The notes beneath the pieces are model-generated. The model was not told where the DNA came from and did not search any database. It saw nothing but the letters and a program-made list of their open reading frames with translations. Below are positions 7,227 through 15,748 of a DNA stretch of 64,000 nt, in pieces (position 1 is the first letter of the stretch; each line of letters opens with the position of its first letter). A program made the translations under genes and the position numbers. Origin of the DNA: Rhodoferax sp. (GTDB lineage: Bacteria; Pseudomonadota; Gammaproteobacteria; Burkholderiales; Burkholderiaceae_C); NCBI RefSeq assembly GCF_030646845.1, contig NZ_JAUSLE010000076.1, forward strand, positions 1 through 64,000, written 5' to 3'.

Positions 7227-8056
7227 TGCGCATCGATCAGCTCCTGGTGGCCCGCGGTCTGGCCAGCACCCGCTCCCAGGCCCAGCGCCTGATTGCGGGT
7301 GGCGTGCAATGGCGCAAGGGCAACGAATGGAAGACCATCACCAAGAATGGCGATGAAGTGCCGGACGATGCCCCGATCCAGCTGCTGGACGACGCCGAAG
7401 CCCGCTACGTGTCCCGCGGCGGCCTGAAGCTCGAAGCCGCGTTGAAACAAGTGGGCCTGTCCGTTGCCGGTCTGGCCTGCTTGGATGTCGGCCAGTCCAC
7501 CGGCGGCTTTACCGACTGCCTGTTGCAGCACGGTGCGGCCTCGGTGGTGGGGGTGGATGTGGGCAGTGCCCAGCTGCATCCGCGCCTGCGCGAAGACCCG
7601 CGTGTGCTGTGCGTTGAAAAAGTCAACGCCCGCTCCTTGAGTGCTATTGATTTAATAGCTGCTTACGCAGATAGTACGGGGGCTGATGGCCAATTTGACC
7701 ATGAAGACGATGGGGCCGAAGCATCAGAATTCGTACCCGAGTTTGACCTGATCGTTGCTGACCTGTCCTTCATTTCGCAAACCCTGGTGCTGCCCGCGGT
7801 GGTGCCTCTGCTCAAAGGCGGCGGCACCCTGCTGACGCTTGTCAAACCCCAGTTCGAGTTGCAGCCCGGCCAGGTCGGCAAGGGTGGCATCGTGCGGGAT
7901 GAGTCGATGTATGCGCTGGTTGAGCAGCGCCTGCGCGATGCCTGTGCCGCGCTCGGTCTGACGGTGACCGCGTGGTTCGACTCGCCGATTGAAGGCGGTG
8001 ACGGCAATCGCGAGTTTTTCATTTGCGCCCGCAAGCCTGGCGCGCCCGTTTCCTGA
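7226..8056 (+). CDS. tlyA: TlyA family rRNA 2'-O-methyltransferase
   Basis: A 276-residue protein with an N-terminal S4 RNA-binding domain (residues ~1-62, [13 protein letters not shown]) and an FtsJ/RrmJ-type methyltransferase domain. The SAM motif is CLDVGQSTGGFTD, and the later VADLSFIS and LVKPQFE segments complete the K-D-K-type catalytic set. Family members methylate ribose in 16S/23S rRNA. ATG 7226 overlaps the ahcY stop, indicating translational coupling; an upstream TTG at 7223 is less likely. The dispersed repeat at 7652-7699 encodes an acidic in-frame insertion of about 20 residues. Producing SAH itself, the enzyme fits an operon governed by a SAH riboswitch. Confidence 0.9.
   Translation: MRIDQLLVARGLASTRSQAQRLIAGGVQWRKGNEWKTITKNGDEVPDDAPIQLLDDAEARYVSRGGLKLEAALKQVGLSVAGLACLDVGQSTGGFTDCLLQHGAASVVGVDVGSAQLHPRLREDPRVLCVEKVNARSLSAIDLIAAYADSTGADGQFDHEDDGAEASEFVPEFDLIVADLSFISQTLVLPAVVPLLKGGGTLLTLVKPQFELQPGQVGKGGIVRDESMYALVEQRLRDACAALGLTVTAWFDSPIEGGDGNREFFICARKPGAPVS
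7643..7699 (+). repeat. Short dispersed repeat, copy 2 (inside tlyA)
   Basis: It opens with a small hairpin, GCTATT (7643-7648) pairing with AATAGC (7654-7659). Then follows the part shared with 456-503 (7652-7699, 38/48 identical). It lies in frame in the TlyA methyltransferase domain, encoding an Asp/Glu-rich insert. Confidence 0.6.
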
Positions 8057-8069
8057 GACCGAGCCAGCC

Positions 8070-8909
8070 ATGCAAGAGACCTCCCGATTCCCCCTGAGTT
8101 TTGAGTTCTTTCCACCCAAGACTCCAGAGGGTGTTGAGAAGCTGCGGCTGGTGCGCCAGCAGCTCTATGCCCTGAAGCCCGAGTTCTGCTCAGTCACCTT
8201 TGGCGCGGGCGGCTCCACGCAGGAAGGCACTTTCAACACCGTGCGCGACATCCTGGCCGAGGGCGTCAGCGCCGCCTCGCATTTTTCCTGCATCGGCGCC
8301 ACCCGCACCACCGTGCGCGAGCAACTGGCTACGCTCAAGGCCATGGGCGTGAAGCGGCTGGTGGCCTTGCGCGGCGACCTGCCCAGCGGCTATGGTGCCG
8401 GTGGCGAGTTTCAATACGCCAGTGACCTGGTGGCGTTCATCCGGGCGGAAACCGGCGACGACTTTCACATCGAGGTGGCCGCCTACCCGGAAGTGCATCC
8501 GCAGGCCAAATCGCCGGCGAGCGACTTGCAGGCCTTTGCCGCCAAGGTCAACGCCGGCGCCAACGCCGCCATCACCCAGTATTTTTACAACGCTGACGCC
8601 TACTTCCGGTTTGTGGAAGAGGTGGACGCGCTGGGCCTGACCATTCCCGTGGTGCCTGGCATCATGCCCATCACCAGTTCAAATCAGCTCATGCGATTCA
8701 GCGATGCCTGCGGCGCCGAGATCCCGCGCTGGATTCGCCTGCGCCTGCAAAGTTTCGGGGACGATGTGGCGTCCATCAAGGCCTTTGGTCTGGATGTGGT
8801 CACGGATCTGTGTGAACAACTTCGCGCGGGCGGTGCGCCGGGCTTGCATTTTTACAGCATGAACCAGAGCATGGCGACGCTGGAGATCTGTAGAAAGCTT
8901 GCTTTGTGA
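8070..8909 (+). CDS. metF: Methylenetetrahydrofolate reductase
   Basis: A 279-residue FAD-dependent enzyme reducing 5,10-methylene-THF to 5-methyl-THF, the methyl donor for methionine synthesis. The N-terminal SFEFFPPKTPEG motif, the TFGAGGST segment and the ALRGD loop are family hallmarks, and the length is the usual one. ATG 8070 lies 13 bp after the tlyA stop. The long in-frame extension upstream of it overlaps tlyA and is not the true start. It probably shares the riboswitch-controlled transcript from 5480, linking SAH recycling to methionine regeneration. Confidence 0.95.
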   Translation: MQETSRFPLSFEFFPPKTPEGVEKLRLVRQQLYALKPEFCSVTFGAGGSTQEGTFNTVRDILAEGVSAASHFSCIGATRTTVREQLATLKAMGVKRLVALRGDLPSGYGAGGEFQYASDLVAFIRAETGDDFHIEVAAYPEVHPQAKSPASDLQAFAAKVNAGANAAITQYFYNADAYFRFVEEVDALGLTIPVVPGIMPITSSNQLMRFSDACGAEIPRWIRLRLQSFGDDVASIKAFGLDVVTDLCEQLRAGGAPGLHFYSMNQSMATLEICRKLAL

Positions 8910-9164
8910 CGGCAAGACGCGACAGTTGATTCGATTGGTGCGATGGTTGGGCCGAAGTGTCGGATTAACTTACAACATCAACCGGCCAGGGCTCCTGCAG
9001 CTGCCAGGAAATGACATAAGTGCTTGATTTGTCGTGATTGACTGAGTGTGGTCTTGTTTCGGCATAGTTCATGCTTATCAGGCTGGTCAGGTTAATGCTT
9101 GACCAGCCAGTTTTGAGCCGGACACATAATTTCCGCCGGCAGTGGTTGCTGATGATGTTGAAGC

Positions 9165-9530
9165 ATGAAGCACAAAAAACCACAAAACAATACTCTCCCT
9201 TTGAAATATGCGCGGGGCGCTGACCGATTCATTACGGAATTGCCGGTCGACATGGGCGGCGTACAGGGGGTGACCCGCAACATCAGTGCAACAGGCATTT
9301 ATTTTGAGACCGAGGTGGCGCATGAGCCAGGTTCTCGCGTGAACTTCACGGTCGAGGTCCATATTCGAGGTGAGAAATTAAAGCTGGTCTGCGAGGGTGA
9401 GGTGGTTCGGGTGGGCTGTTACGACGGCGTGTTGGGCATGGCCACCAAACTCCTGAGTTCCTTTTTTTCCGACGCTGCTGAAATTGTCGATGTCAACTCA
9501 AGGTCTCTGGCTGCCAGACAGATACATTAA
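9165..9530 (+). CDS. PilZ-domain protein (putative c-di-GMP receptor)
   Basis: The 121-residue protein is essentially one PilZ domain. The R-x-x-x-R motif is RGADR near residue 18 and the D/N-x-S-x-x-G motif is NISATG (~residue 43), both needed for cyclic-di-GMP binding in the family. It stands alone upstream of a nucleotide-sugar epimerase and the polysaccharide loci, so it may link c-di-GMP to exopolysaccharide production; that link is inferred from position only. Confidence 0.75.
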   Translation: MKHKKPQNNTLPLKYARGADRFITELPVDMGGVQGVTRNISATGIYFETEVAHEPGSRVNFTVEVHIRGEKLKLVCEGEVVRVGCYDGVLGMATKLLSSFFSDAAEIVDVNSRSLAARQIH

Positions 9531-9567
9531 GATCAGCCCGAATTAACTGGGTATCGAACATCGGGCT

Positions 9568-10575
9568 ATGAAAATACTAATTACTGGGGCGGCCGGCTTC
9601 ATTGGAATGACCACCGCTCTGCGCTTGCTGGCGCGCGGGGACGAGGTGGTGGGTCTGGACAACCTCAACGACTATTACGACGTCACCCTGAAAGAGAATC
9701 GCCTGAAACGGCTGACGTCCCACGCGAATTTCCGCTTCGTCAAAATGGACGTGGCCGATCGGGAGGGCATGGCCCAACTTTTTACCGCCGAGAAATTTGA
9801 CCGGGTCATTCATCTTGCCGCTCAAGCGGGCGTGCGCTATTCGCTGCAGAACCCCCACGCGTATATAGACAGCAACGTCGTCGGTTTTACGAATATTCTG
9901 GAAGGGTGCCGTCACGCCCAGGTGCAGCACCTGGTTTACGCGTCAAGCTCCAGTGTCTACGGTGGCAACACCAAGATGCCGTTTTCCGAACACGACAGCG
10001 TGGATCACCCGGTCAGCCTGTATGCCGCCACCAAGAAAGCCAACGAGCTGATGGCCCATACCTACAGTCATCTGTATCGTCTGCCCACCACCGGTCTTCG
10101 CTTTTTCACCGTCTACGGTCCCTGGGGTCGGCCTGACATGGCGCTGTTCCTGTTTACCAAGGCTATTCTGGATGGGCGGCCCATTGATGTCTTCAACTAT
10201 GGGCAGATGCAACGCGACTTCACTTTCGTGGACGACATCGTTGAAGGTGTCATTCGCGTGTTGGACCGCGTCGCGGTCTCCAACCCATCCTATGACGCCG
10301 TTTTGGCGGACCCCGCCACCAGCAATGCGCCTTACAGGGTATTCAACATTGGCAACAACAACCCGGTGCCCCTGCTCGATTTCATTGCGTGTATTGAAGA
10401 TGCGCTGGGCAAGAAAGCTGAAAAGAACCTGTTGCCTCTGCAAGATGGTGATGTGCCTGCCACCTATGCCAACACCGATGCGTTGAACGAATGGGTCGGT
10501 TTTGTCCCCGGCACCTCCATTGAGCAGGGTATTGGCCGCTTTGTGGCGTGGTACCGCGATTACTACAAGATGTAA
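9568..10575 (+). CDS. NAD-dependent sugar epimerase, UDP-glucuronate 4-epimerase-like
   Basis: A 335-residue extended SDR enzyme. The N-terminal TGAAGFIG binds NAD, and the catalytic S-x(n)-Y-x-x-x-K is present (ASSSSVYGG, then YAATKKANE). [18 protein letters not shown] and [14 protein letters not shown] are typical of UDP-glucuronate 4-epimerases (LspL/Cap1J type), which supply UDP-galacturonate for acidic surface polysaccharides. It ends 6 bp from the convergent phosphatase gene. Confidence 0.85.
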   Translation: MKILITGAAGFIGMTTALRLLARGDEVVGLDNLNDYYDVTLKENRLKRLTSHANFRFVKMDVADREGMAQLFTAEKFDRVIHLAAQAGVRYSLQNPHAYIDSNVVGFTNILEGCRHAQVQHLVYASSSSVYGGNTKMPFSEHDSVDHPVSLYAATKKANELMAHTYSHLYRLPTTGLRFFTVYGPWGRPDMALFLFTKAILDGRPIDVFNYGQMQRDFTFVDDIVEGVIRVLDRVAVSNPSYDAVLADPATSNAPYRVFNIGNNNPVPLLDFIACIEDALGKKAEKNLLPLQDGDVPATYANTDALNEWVGFVPGTSIEQGIGRFVAWYRDYYKM

Positions 10576-10581
10576 AACCTA

Positions 10582-11052
10582 TCACAGTGCAGTCTGGCAA
10601 TGTTCGACCAGGCCGCGCGCGCCGGCTTCGCACAGGTCCAGCACGCGTTCGAAACCCTCAATGTTGCCGTAATAAGGGTCAGGAACGTCGCTGACATCGA
10701 CCCCTTGGGCGAATTCGAGAAACAGCCGGAGTTTGTGCCTGTGGTCGGCCGGGCATAGGCGCATCAGATCGTTCAGGTTGGACTGGTCCATCGCCAGGAT
10801 CAGGTCGTACTGACTGAAGTCCTGTTCGATGACCCGGCGCGATCTGCGCTTGCCAATGGCATATCCGCGAGCAGACAGAACTGTTTTGACCCTTGGGTCG
10901 GGTGGTTCCTTGCGAGGGCTGGCATGGGTCCCAGCCGCATCAACCCGGATGCTTCCTGCACGGCCGGCTTGCTCCGCCAGGTGCAATGTCACTGTCTGCG
11001 CCATCGGCGAACGGCAGATGTTGGCCATGCAGACTATCAAGAGTTTCGTCAT
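10582..11052 (-). CDS. Low-molecular-weight protein tyrosine phosphatase
   Basis: A 156-residue protein with the catalytic P-loop at the N-terminus (C8-M-A-N-I-C-R14-S15) and the general-acid loop DPYYG near the C-terminus. Members next to polysaccharide loci (Wzb, EpsP, Etp) dephosphorylate the cognate tyrosine autokinase; a BY-kinase is encoded 9 kb away at 20192. It is convergent with the epimerase gene and divergent from the ABC module (160-bp shared upstream region). Confidence 0.9.
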   Translation of the reverse strand: MTKLLIVCMANICRSPMAQTVTLHLAEQAGRAGSIRVDAAGTHASPRKEPPDPRVKTVLSARGYAIGKRRSRRVIEQDFSQYDLILAMDQSNLNDLMRLCPADHRHKLRLFLEFAQGVDVSDVPDPYYGNIEGFERVLDLCEAGARGLVEHCQTAL

Positions 11053-11212
11053 TGGAGGAGTTTCAGAGAGCTCGTTCTTGTGTTTCGCATAAGGCTCACT
11101 TGTGGGTTACGCTTTGCAAGATGGTACCCAAAGTTGTTTCCGGTAGAGCTCATGACCTCGAATGCGGTAATAATTCGCGAAGAGAGCGAACTTATTTCAA
11201 TTGGGACAAGAG

Positions 11213-11950
11213 ATGACAGAGCCAATGGCGGTCAACGCGGGAAACCACCGACCAGTGGCTGTTCTCACGAAGGTCGAGAAAACCTATCACCTGGATTCAG
11301 TGAACGTCCCCGTTATCAAGGGGGTTGATGTTGTCGTCCGGCGCGCATGTTTTACCGTGCTGCTGGGCCCCTCGGGCAGTGGCAAGACGACCCTGCTTAA
11401 CATGATCGGCTGCATCGACAAGCCGGACAAAGGAGACGTGGTCGTGGCTGGCTGCAAGGTCGGCGACTTGACCGACGACGCTCTGTCGGATTTCCGCGCG
11501 AAAAACATTGGGTTCATTTTTCAGAACTTCAATCTGCTGCCGGTCTTGAGCGCCTACGAAAATATCGAATACCCTTTGCTGCTGGCGGGTGCATCTGCGA
11601 AAAAACGAGGTGAGCGGGTGCCCAAGCTGCTGGACGCCGTGGGCTTGGGTGACCGGGCAAAAAATCTTCCCGGGCAATTGTCGGGCGGCCAGCGACAACG
11701 GGTGGCCATTGCCCGCGCCTTGGCCTGCAAGCCCAAGTTGGTCATCGCGGATGAACCGACAGCGAATCTGGACAGCGAGACCGGGGCTTCCATTCTGGCC
11801 CTGATGCGCCAGATGGTGGAGCGTTATGAGGTGTCGTTTATCTTCTCGTCGCATGATCCTGATGTGATCAATGCCGCAGACGATACGATCTTCCTGAAGG
11901 ATGGAGCGATTCAGGGCATTCGCCGCAAAGGTCAGGAGCCATCGCCATGA
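11213..11950 (+). CDS. ABC transporter ATP-binding protein, LolD/MacB type
   Basis: A 245-residue ATPase with Walker A G-P-S-G-S-G-K-T-T (residues 52-60), Q-loop FQNFNLLP, signature LSGGQRQR and Walker B LVIADEPT. The sequence type is that of LolD/MacB/FtsE ATPases, which drive periplasmic mechanotransmission rather than channel transport. ATG 11213 follows a purine-rich GGGACAAGAG; the upstream TTG at 11201 is an alternative. The stop overlaps the permease start by 4 bp (ATGA). It heads a four-gene run to 15408. Confidence 0.92.
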   Translation: MTEPMAVNAGNHRPVAVLTKVEKTYHLDSVNVPVIKGVDVVVRRACFTVLLGPSGSGKTTLLNMIGCIDKPDKGDVVVAGCKVGDLTDDALSDFRAKNIGFIFQNFNLLPVLSAYENIEYPLLLAGASAKKRGERVPKLLDAVGLGDRAKNLPGQLSGGQRQRVAIARALACKPKLVIADEPTANLDSETGASILALMRQMVERYEVSFIFSSHDPDVINAADDTIFLKDGAIQGIRRKGQEPSP

Positions 11951-13344
11951 TGACCTTGTCCCTGGCAATACGCAACCTTCTTCGCAATCGTCGTCGCTCA
12001 CTTGCCACCTTACTGGCAATGGCGATCGGCGCGACGTCGATACTCTTGTTCGGGGGGTTCAGCGCCAACATCAACTACATGATGCACACCCATCACGTGC
12101 AAGCTGGTGGTCATCTGCAAATTCAGCATCGGGACTTTTATCTATATGGCAGCGGCAACCCGACTGCCTACGGCATTTCCGATTACGCGAAGATACTGAC
12201 CGCCATACAGCACGATCAGGTATTGCGCGACATGGTGCTGGTCGCGTCGCCGACCATGCAATTTGGCGGCATTGCAGGCAATTACGTGGCCGGCGTGTCG
12301 CGCACCATCATCGGTAACGGGTTCGTGGCCGAAGACATCAACCGCATGCGGCGTTGGAACGACTTCAATCTGCGGACCACGTCCCGCGTGTTTGCGCTTG
12401 AGGGGGCGCCAGCCGATGCTGCGATTGTCGGGACTGGCGTTGCCCGGGTGCTGCAGCTCTGCGACGCGCTCAAGATCACCCGCTGTCCCAAGCCGGAAAA
12501 GGAAACAATACCCGACGGCAAGGCGACCCCCGACGATATCGCCCAACTCAGCCTCCAGGAGACCCCCGCTGTGTCCGGCGACGACCTGGCCCGTTCACGC
12601 AGAATTGAAGTGCTGGTGGGGAACGCCCGGGGTGCACCGAACGTCACCTCACTGGAGGTGATTCGCGCCGAAGAGCAGGGCATCAAGGAGCTTGATGAGG
12701 TCTACGTGATGATGCATCTGTCGCAAATACAAAGGCTGATCTATGGCAAGTCGTCGCCCAAGGTGACGTCGATCATGCTGCAGTTGCGCCACTCCGATCA
12801 AATTCCCGTGGTGCTGGAGCGCCTGGCGCCGATACTGGCCAAATTTTCTTCCAGCCAGCCGCTGGTCGTGCAGGACTTCCGGACCCTGAATCCTTTCTAT
12901 GTACAGACCATACGGATGTTCGACACCATATTCGGATTCGTTTTTGTGCTGATTGGGGCCATCGTTCTGTTTACCGTCAGCAACACCATGAATACCGCCG
13001 TTGTTGAGCGCACTGTTGAAATCGGAACCCTGCGTGCCATCGGATTGCGGCGGGCAGGCATTCGGCGACTGTTCGTAACCGAGGGCGCGCTGATTGGTTT
13101 TTGCGGGACCGTGCTTGGCGTTGTGCTGGCCCTGGTGTTGTCGGCGGTTGTCAATCAGACGGGTCTGTCCTGGTTGCCACCCGGCAATGTTGATCCGCTG
13201 CCATTGACCATCACGGTGTGGGGTGAAAGCCGCATGATTCTCGGCACAAGTTTGGGTCTAATCTGCATTGCCATCCTGTCTGCCTGGTGGCCGGCCTATC
13301 GGGCCGCGCGACTGGACGTGGTCGACGCCCTGCGCCATGCTTGA
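11947..13344 (+). CDS. FtsX-like ABC permease (LolC/E-MacB superfamily)
   Basis: A 465-residue protein with one membrane helix at residues ~15-38, a large periplasmic MacB-PCD-like domain, and three C-terminal helices (about residues 320-345, 370-400 and 435-455), the four-helix MacB/LolC topology. The C-terminal segment VVERTVEIGTLRAIGLRRAGIRR is the FtsX coupling motif. Only one permease is encoded, so a homodimer is expected. It pairs with the upstream ATPase and is followed 20 bp later by a LolA-like carrier, suggesting extraction of a lipid or lipoprotein from the inner membrane. Confidence 0.88.
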   Translation: MMTLSLAIRNLLRNRRRSLATLLAMAIGATSILLFGGFSANINYMMHTHHVQAGGHLQIQHRDFYLYGSGNPTAYGISDYAKILTAIQHDQVLRDMVLVASPTMQFGGIAGNYVAGVSRTIIGNGFVAEDINRMRRWNDFNLRTTSRVFALEGAPADAAIVGTGVARVLQLCDALKITRCPKPEKETIPDGKATPDDIAQLSLQETPAVSGDDLARSRRIEVLVGNARGAPNVTSLEVIRAEEQGIKELDEVYVMMHLSQIQRLIYGKSSPKVTSIMLQLRHSDQIPVVLERLAPILAKFSSSQPLVVQDFRTLNPFYVQTIRMFDTIFGFVFVLIGAIVLFTVSNTMNTAVVERTVEIGTLRAIGLRRAGIRRLFVTEGALIGFCGTVLGVVLALVLSAVVNQTGLSWLPPGNVDPLPLTITVWGESRMILGTSLGLICIAILSAWWPAYRAARLDVVDALRHA

Positions 13345-13364
13345 AAAAAAGAGGTTCCTCAATC

Positions 13365-14129
13365 ATGAAATCACTATTTTTCCTGTTGTTCATGCTTGCA
13401 CCTGGTTGGGCATGGTCCGCGCCAAGCGCAGACGAGATCCTCGCCGCCAGTGATACCATTCGCAACCCAGGGCGACCCTTCAGTGTCACCGTCACGCTGA
13501 CGGAGTATCAGGCGGGCAAGCAGATCGATACCAGCACGCTGGTCAGTTACGCCCGTAAACAGGAGCAAAGCGGACAGTTCGCAAGCCTGATCCGTTTCGT
13601 CTTGCCAGCGCGCGACGCCGGCAAGCTGATGCTTAAGAACGGCAATGACATGTGGTTCTACGATCCCGTAGCCAAGGCCAGCGTGCGCTTGTCACCGCAA
13701 CAGCGGCTGCTGGGGCAGGCGTCCAATGGCGACGTGGCGACCGTGAATTTCGCTAAAGATTACAAAGCGACGCTGGTCGGCGACGAGGACATCCAGGACG
13801 GTGAACGCCACACACGCAAGGCCCACAAGCTTGCTCTGACTGCGGTGACTCCTGACGTCACCTACGCAAGCATTGAGATGTGGATCGACGTCGAAAACAA
13901 TCGGCCCCTCAAGTCGCGATTCTTCGCCGAATCGTCGCGCCTGCTCAAGACCGCCTACTATCGCCGCTTTCAGGCGCAGTTGGGCGCAGAGCGTCCGACC
14001 GAGACTGTGATTATTGACGGTCTGAATCCCCAATCAGTCACGCTCATGCGCTTTTCAGACTACAAGGCGCGCGTGATTCCCGATACATGGCTGCAGCGGG
14101 ATTACCTGCCGCGCTTCCAACCAGATTAA
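13365..14129 (+). CDS. LolA-like outer-membrane lipoprotein-sorting protein
   Basis: A 254-residue periplasmic protein with signal peptide MKSLFFLLFMLAPGWAWS. Segments such as F-V-L-P-A-R-D-A-G-K-L-M-L, D-M-W-F-Y-D-P and a C-terminal L-M-R-F-S-D-Y are typical of the outer membrane lipoprotein-sorting (LolA/LolB-fold) family. ATG 13365 has GAGG 14 bp upstream and gives a clean signal peptide; the in-frame extension to 13287 overlaps the permease and is rejected. It probably carries a hydrophobic cargo between the permease and the barrel protein encoded 4 bp downstream. Confidence 0.85.
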   Translation: MKSLFFLLFMLAPGWAWSAPSADEILAASDTIRNPGRPFSVTVTLTEYQAGKQIDTSTLVSYARKQEQSGQFASLIRFVLPARDAGKLMLKNGNDMWFYDPVAKASVRLSPQQRLLGQASNGDVATVNFAKDYKATLVGDEDIQDGERHTRKAHKLALTAVTPDVTYASIEMWIDVENNRPLKSRFFAESSRLLKTAYYRRFQAQLGAERPTETVIIDGLNPQSVTLMRFSDYKARVIPDTWLQRDYLPRFQPD

Positions 14130-14133
14130 GCCC

Positions 14134-15408
14134 ATGCGCTCTTTCACCCCCCGCACAGTTCTAAGCACCTTACTTGCGGCCGCCTTGAGCCAGGCGGTGC
14201 CGGCTCTTGCCGCCGATGCGGAGACAGATGCCCTGCTGCTTGAGAGCGCCCCCGAGGCGGCCTCCGAAGGAACTGGGGACACCAAGCTTTTCTTCGAAGG
14301 CATGATTGGCAACGCCAGTCGGCGCTTTCAACCCGGCAGTCGCGACCTCGGGCGCGCGTCGCTTGATTTCTCACATACCGCTCGCATTGCTCCTGGATTG
14401 CGAGCCGTTATTTCTGATCGCCTGGATCATGTCTATCCGGCGGACGTCGGCGCTGACGCGACGGTCAATAGCCTCCGCGAAGCCTATTTGAGCTGGCAGC
14501 CAGAGGGGGGCAATACGGTTTTAGAGTTTGGACGCATCAACCTGCGCTATGGGCCCGGTTACGGCTACAACCCGACGGATTTTTTTCGTGATGGCTCCCT
14601 GCGCACCCTGACCTCCGCCAATCCTTTTGCCATCCGCGAAAATCGCCTCGGAACGGTCATGCTGCGCGGACAGCGCCTGTGGTCCGGTGGCTCGCTGTCG
14701 GTTGCCTATTCACCCAAATTGGAAGACCGCCCCAATGCCGATGGCTGGAGCCTCGACCTCGGTTCAACCAACAACCGTGATCGTGCGTTGGTCGCACTCA
14801 GCAACCAATTTTCGCAAAGCATCAGCGGCCAGGTGCTGGCCTACAAGGAAGATGGCCTGTCGCCAACGCTGGGTGCGAATCTCACAGCCTTGCTGTCAGA
14901 TGCGGCCGTGGCTCACCTGGAGTGGTCACATGGCAGCGAGCCCGACCTGCTGAGCCGCGCGCTGGCTTTGCCAAACACTGCAACAACCCGCAATCGCTTT
15001 GTTGGTGGTGTGACCTACACCACGTTGAGCAAGTTGTCAGTGACGGCGGAATACCAATACAACGGTTTTGGGTTGGATCGGTCCAACTGGGCCGCTCTGG
15101 GTGCGACGCCTGCGATCCAGTTGGCATACCTGCGTGAAGCCTTGCGGCTACAGGAGTTGGCGCCCCGACAGGCTTACTTGATCTACGTGACACAAAAGAG
15201 CCTGGGGTTCAAAGATCTGGATTTGACGGCGTACCTTCGGCAGAACGCTGACGATCACAGTCGGCTGGCCTGGCTTGAGTTGCGCCACCACTGGCCGAGT
15301 TTTGATTTGACCTTTCAGCTGCAGCAAAACATCGGCAGCCCGACCACCGAGTTCGGCATCTTGCCTGATCGCCGCGTTGTCCAAGTGCTTGGAACCTATT
15401 ACTTCTGA
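14134..15408 (+). CDS. Outer-membrane beta-barrel protein of the ABC/LolA module
   Basis: A 424-residue protein with a signal peptide ending in PALAA, many alternating amphipathic strands (VLEFGRINLRYGPGYGYN, LSVTAEYQYNGFGLD, LDLTAYLRQ) and a terminal phenylalanine after VVQVLGTYYF, the mark of a BAM-assembled barrel. It is not an obvious trimeric porin; I cannot name a closer family. The gene begins 4 bp after the LolA-like gene and ends the operon, so it is likely the outer-membrane end of the same route. Confidence 0.7.
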   Translation: MRSFTPRTVLSTLLAAALSQAVPALAADAETDALLLESAPEAASEGTGDTKLFFEGMIGNASRRFQPGSRDLGRASLDFSHTARIAPGLRAVISDRLDHVYPADVGADATVNSLREAYLSWQPEGGNTVLEFGRINLRYGPGYGYNPTDFFRDGSLRTLTSANPFAIRENRLGTVMLRGQRLWSGGSLSVAYSPKLEDRPNADGWSLDLGSTNNRDRALVALSNQFSQSISGQVLAYKEDGLSPTLGANLTALLSDAAVAHLEWSHGSEPDLLSRALALPNTATTRNRFVGGVTYTTLSKLSVTAEYQYNGFGLDRSNWAALGATPAIQLAYLREALRLQELAPRQAYLIYVTQKSLGFKDLDLTAYLRQNADDHSRLAWLELRHHWPSFDLTFQLQQNIGSPTTEFGILPDRRVVQVLGTYYF

Positions 15409-15695
15409 GCTACCGGCCATGGCAGCGCTTTTGTCTGCGTTGTTCATTCACATCGTTACTGACGTTCTGAGCTGCTGTGCAAGCCTTGCCAAACCTAAAC
15501 CTTGTTCAGGCTGGACCGCCCTGAGGTTAGCATCAGGTGGTTTGCTGGGGAATCCGAAACGCGTGTCAAGTGAATCCACTTGGTACTTACGTGGCAACCT
15601 TGTCTGCTTCGCCCGTGTGTAAAGCCAAGTCTGGGCCATGGCGGCGCGGCAGAGTCTGCTTCGCGGCCTGCAATACTTGAAGAGAAACAGGAAAA
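15409..15695. other. Intergenic region, nothing recognised
   Basis: Between the barrel gene and the convergent PEP-CTERM gene no conserved frame or RNA was seen; only the terminator at its right end is evident. Confidence 0.5.
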
Positions 15696-15723
15696 CAAAA
15701 AACCCACCGAAGTGGGCTTTTTT
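15696..15723. terminator. Bidirectional rho-independent terminator
   Basis: The inverted repeat CCCAC-CGAA-GTGGG is flanked by A-runs on the left and T-runs on the right, so it can work on both strands. It lies 26 bp beyond the stop of the minus-strand PEP-CTERM gene. Confidence 0.85.
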
Positions 15724-15748
15724 GAACTGTAAGAAGAATCGACAGTTT

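Noticed and set aside
11053-11212. Sigma-54 site upstream of the ABC module
   Set aside because: A TGGTAC-like sequence near 11120 does not keep the GG-N10-GC spacing.
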